NCBI RefSeq assembly: GCF_902459465.1
Contig: NC_047076.1
Span: 1,178,001 to 1,242,000, forward strand
Origin: Asterias rubens
Taxonomy: Eukaryota; Echinodermata; Asteroidea; Forcipulatida; Asteriidae
Reading direction: 5' to 3'
DNA length: 64,000 bases
Shown here: positions 56,463 to 64,000 of the stretch, one piece after another
How positions within the stretch are numbered: the stretch's first letter is position 1
Layout of the letters: each line of letters begins with the position of its first letter
The notes under the pieces: model-generated
What the model was told of the DNA's origin: nothing
The model's input: only the letters and a program-made list of their open reading frames with translations
The model's database searches: none
Position numbers and translations under genes: made by a program

Positions 56463-56957
56463 TTAAAGACACTGGACACTATTGGTAATTGTCAAAGACC
56501 AGTCTTCTCACGCGGTGTCTCTCAACATATGCATAAAATAACAAACCTGTGGAAATTTGAGCTCGACTGGTCGCCGAGATAACTATGAAAGAAAAAAATG
56601 GAAAAGTTTCCGTATGGCGCCACCACTTTTTCATTCGATAAGAAATAATATAGTATCTAATATACCTTTAATGAGATATCATTTGTGAAAAAGTGGTGGC
56701 GCCGTACGGAAAGTTACCCGAAAAAACACCCTTGTCACACGAAGTTGTGTGCTTTCAGATGCTTGATTTCAAACCGTCGAAATCAAATTTGTGGAAAATT
56801 ACTTCTTTCTCAAAAATTACGTCACAAGTTCAGAGGGAGCCGTTTCTTACAATCTTTTATACTAAACCTCTCCCTATTAGTACTCGTTACAAAATAAGGT
56901 TTTATGATAATAATTATTTTGAGTAAATTACCAAAAATAGTGTCCACTGCCTTTAAT
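56463..56957 (-). mobile_element. Family A MITE carrying a nested hairpin element
   Basis: The ends are ttaaagacactggacactat and tagtgtccactgcctttaa. About 120 bp of foreign sequence splits the gaaagaaaaacaccc block. The element is otherwise complete. Confidence 0.85.
56601..56716. mobile_element. Nested hairpin element (family L)
   Basis: gaaaagtttccgtatggcgc, caccactttttc at 56601 is mirrored by aaaaagtggtggcgccgtac, ggaaagtt at about 56688-56716, around an AT-rich loop that itself contains ataatatagtatctaatata. It sits inside the family A element at 56463-56957. Confidence 0.75.
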
Positions 56958-57074
56958 TTAAACTCTACCAATTTTTGAAAAAGAAAAAGGTTGAAACTTT
57001 AAAAAACAGGATTTTCAAAATTCAACCTAGGTCAAGTCTAGCCAGTATACCCTCCTCCTGCAACCTGGCGGCAG

Positions 57075-57172
57075 TCTGGAGAAGGGTTCGCGGCCGTCGG
57101 GAGGAGGGTTACGTTATCTAACTACGATAACATAATGTAACCCCCCTCCTGACGGCCGGAGAAGGGATACGT
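57075..57172. mobile_element. Hairpin element with cggccgtcgggagg arms
   Basis: agaagggttcgcggccgtcg, ggaggagggttacgttat at 57076 is mirrored by ataatgtaacccccctcctg, acggccggagaaggg. It ends 250 bases before the first coding exon of the CCDC177-like gene. Confidence 0.65.
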
Positions 57173-57418
57173 TATTGCAACTATGGTTAATTGCATACAT
57201 ATATATGGGTTTTTAATTATTCTAAATTGTTGTTTTTGGCTAGACCTTGCATATACAGGCAGTATTTAGATTCTTGCATGTTTAGTGTGCTACGTATAGT
57301 CCTAATATTTGTTTACTTCTGTGGTTGTACAAACTTTTTTCAATAAAGTATTTTTTTTTTTTTTTTAATCAAACAACTTAAAGTTTCATCAATTATAGGC
57401 CTACAGAACAAACATTGA

Positions 57419-63976
<6,558 letters not shown>

Positions 63977-64000
63977 GTGAGAGCGCTTTACAGTAATTGA

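Larger units (their letters stand above)
54986..57406. other. Divergent intergenic region between the LYR and CCDC177-like genes
   Basis: It should hold promoters for both genes, but no core element is clear. A possible upstream exon on the plus strand lies at about 55987-56048 (an atgaccttcgtagcttctgt start and a gatgag|gtaaaa donor). It is out of frame with the known coding start, so it would be 5' UTR if real. The family A element at 56463-56957 and a hairpin at 57075-57172 lie here too. Confidence 0.4.

Overview
The window looks like animal nuclear DNA. It is AT-rich and gene-poor, coding exons have GT/AG splice sites with matching phases, and the rest is crowded with small inverted-repeat elements, hairpin elements, non-LTR retrotransposon stumps, minisatellites and homopolymer C/G tracts. 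The gene families (rhodopsin-class GPCR, death-fold protein, LYR-motif microprotein, CCDC177-like coiled-coil protein) fit a deuterostome. The style of the repeats suggests an echinoderm, perhaps a sea star, but that is an inference from pattern recognition and was not tested.

Layout. 1-27.2 kb holds no gene I can support; it is a field of repeats, including a ~400-bp TTAA-ended inverted-repeat family (family A), hairpin elements, a decayed LINE with a recognisable reverse transcriptase motif (about 9.15-10.83 kb, minus strand), satellite-like blocks (2.5-3.0 kb, 18.0-19.0 kb) and a three-layer nested insertion (19.4-20.4 kb). At 27.3-28.5 kb lies an intact single-exon rhodopsin-class GPCR (391 aa), with an 18-bp in-frame repeat array at its 5' end. 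28.6-46.6 kb is again repeats: a 5'-truncated LINE with a 13-bp target duplication, a tRNA-derived SINE, a 57-bp minisatellite, and more family A and B elements.

The right-hand 17 kb is the gene-dense part. A four-exon plus-strand gene (47149-52201) joins an N-terminal death-like domain to a C-terminal membrane region with about three hydrophobic segments (481 aa). I do not recognise this architecture, and it is the most interesting item here. A minus-strand gene begins at 54985 and encodes a short LYR-motif protein closest to the MIEF1 microprotein (altMiD51); only its first coding exon is secure. A plus-strand gene from 57422 to beyond the window end has nine coding exons of a CCDC177-like coiled-coil protein. 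The LYR gene and the CCDC177-like gene are divergent, about 2.4 kb apart. The death-domain gene and the LYR gene converge.

Nothing indicates that the four genes work in one pathway. By family they would act separately: peptide or orphan signalling at the plasma membrane (GPCR), death-fold adaptor signalling at a membrane, mitochondrial matrix or mitoribosome function (LYR), and an uncharacterised coiled-coil role (CCDC177). All exon boundaries were set by reading splice sites, frame continuity and family resemblance, with no transcript evidence.
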